The position numbers were made by a program, and so were the translations under genes. Positions 6,679 through 6,807 of a stretch of 6,807 bases of DNA are shown here, piece after piece (the stretch's first letter is position 1; every line of letters begins with the position of its first letter). Location of the stretch: positions 1 to 6,807 of the forward strand of contig JAFOCX010000139.1 of assembly GCA_017380975.1 (NCBI GenBank), in the 5' to 3' direction. The notes under the pieces were generated by a model. It ran no database searches. It had not been told where the DNA came from and saw only the letters and a program-made list of their open reading frames with translations. This DNA comes from Lachnospiraceae bacterium (lineage in GTDB: Bacteria; Bacillota; Clostridia; Lachnospirales; Lachnospiraceae).

Positions 6679-6807
6679 GAAGGCGGAGCTATATATATTA
6701 ACAGTACCAGTACTTACTCAAATATTATAGGAGCCAACTTCACTGAAAACAAAGCTATTGAAGGTGGTGCCATATATATTTTAGGTAGTTTAACTAATAT
6801 CACTAAT
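6679..6807 (+). CDS. Fragment of a secreted repeat protein (Pmp-like / adhesin-like repeats)
   Basis: The plus strand is open from the junction to the window edge and encodes 43 residues with two copies of GGAIYI (first at 6682, second at 6763, 27 residues apart) separated by NFTEN. GGA[IVL] plus FxxN is the pattern of polymorphic-membrane-protein-type repeats, which fold as an extracellular right-handed beta-helix. The composition (Asn, Thr, Ser, Ile, Tyr) and the AT-rich codons (about one third G+C by hand count) resemble the large adhesin-like proteins of Methanobrevibacter; that attribution is from memory of the family, not a search. Neither start nor stop is visible. Base composition and strand differ sharply from the adjoining rnfC. 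Confidence 0.68.

Overview
The window looks like chromosomal DNA of an anaerobic gut Firmicute, most likely a Lachnospiraceae-type clostridium. This rests on strong AGGAGG-type ribosome binding sites, moderate G+C and the clostridial rnf gene order C-D-G-E-A-B. Family placement is an inference from gene content and style; no species can be named from the sequence alone.

Layout: bases 1-179 are non-coding and hold a long imperfect hairpin of about 109 nt (4-112) of unknown function. A family 2 glycosyltransferase lies on the minus strand (180-1199) with a TTG start. It is divergent from a plus-strand carbamate-kinase-like gene (1379-2308), and the two share a 179-nt intergenic region with putative promoters in both directions. 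The kinase converges on the rnf operon, and one hairpin at 2328-2359 can terminate both. From 2370 to about 6678, on the minus strand, lie rnfB, rnfA, rnfE, rnfG, rnfD and the 3' part of rnfC, tightly packed and each with its own ribosome binding site.

The Rnf products form the membrane ferredoxin:NAD+ oxidoreductase, which uses the energy of reduced ferredoxin to pump Na+ or H+. RnfB and RnfC carry Fe-S clusters, RnfD and RnfG carry covalent FMN, and RnfA and RnfE form the membrane core. All expected cofactor motifs are visible except those in the missing N-terminal part of RnfC. RnfE carries an unusual tail: a four-cysteine cluster followed by 45 residues rich in Ala, Lys and Glu.

The most striking observation is at the right edge. 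RnfC homology stops abruptly at about 6676-6681, and the remaining ~130 bases are AT-rich and encode, on the opposite strand, a fragment of a secreted repeat protein (GGAIY / FxxN repeats). It resembles the adhesin-like proteins of gut Methanobrevibacter. This is either a chimeric assembly join between two gut organisms or, less likely, a real insertion or rearrangement that destroyed rnfC. No novel multi-gene system is visible; the candidates for something undescribed are the hairpin element, the RnfE tail and the junction.
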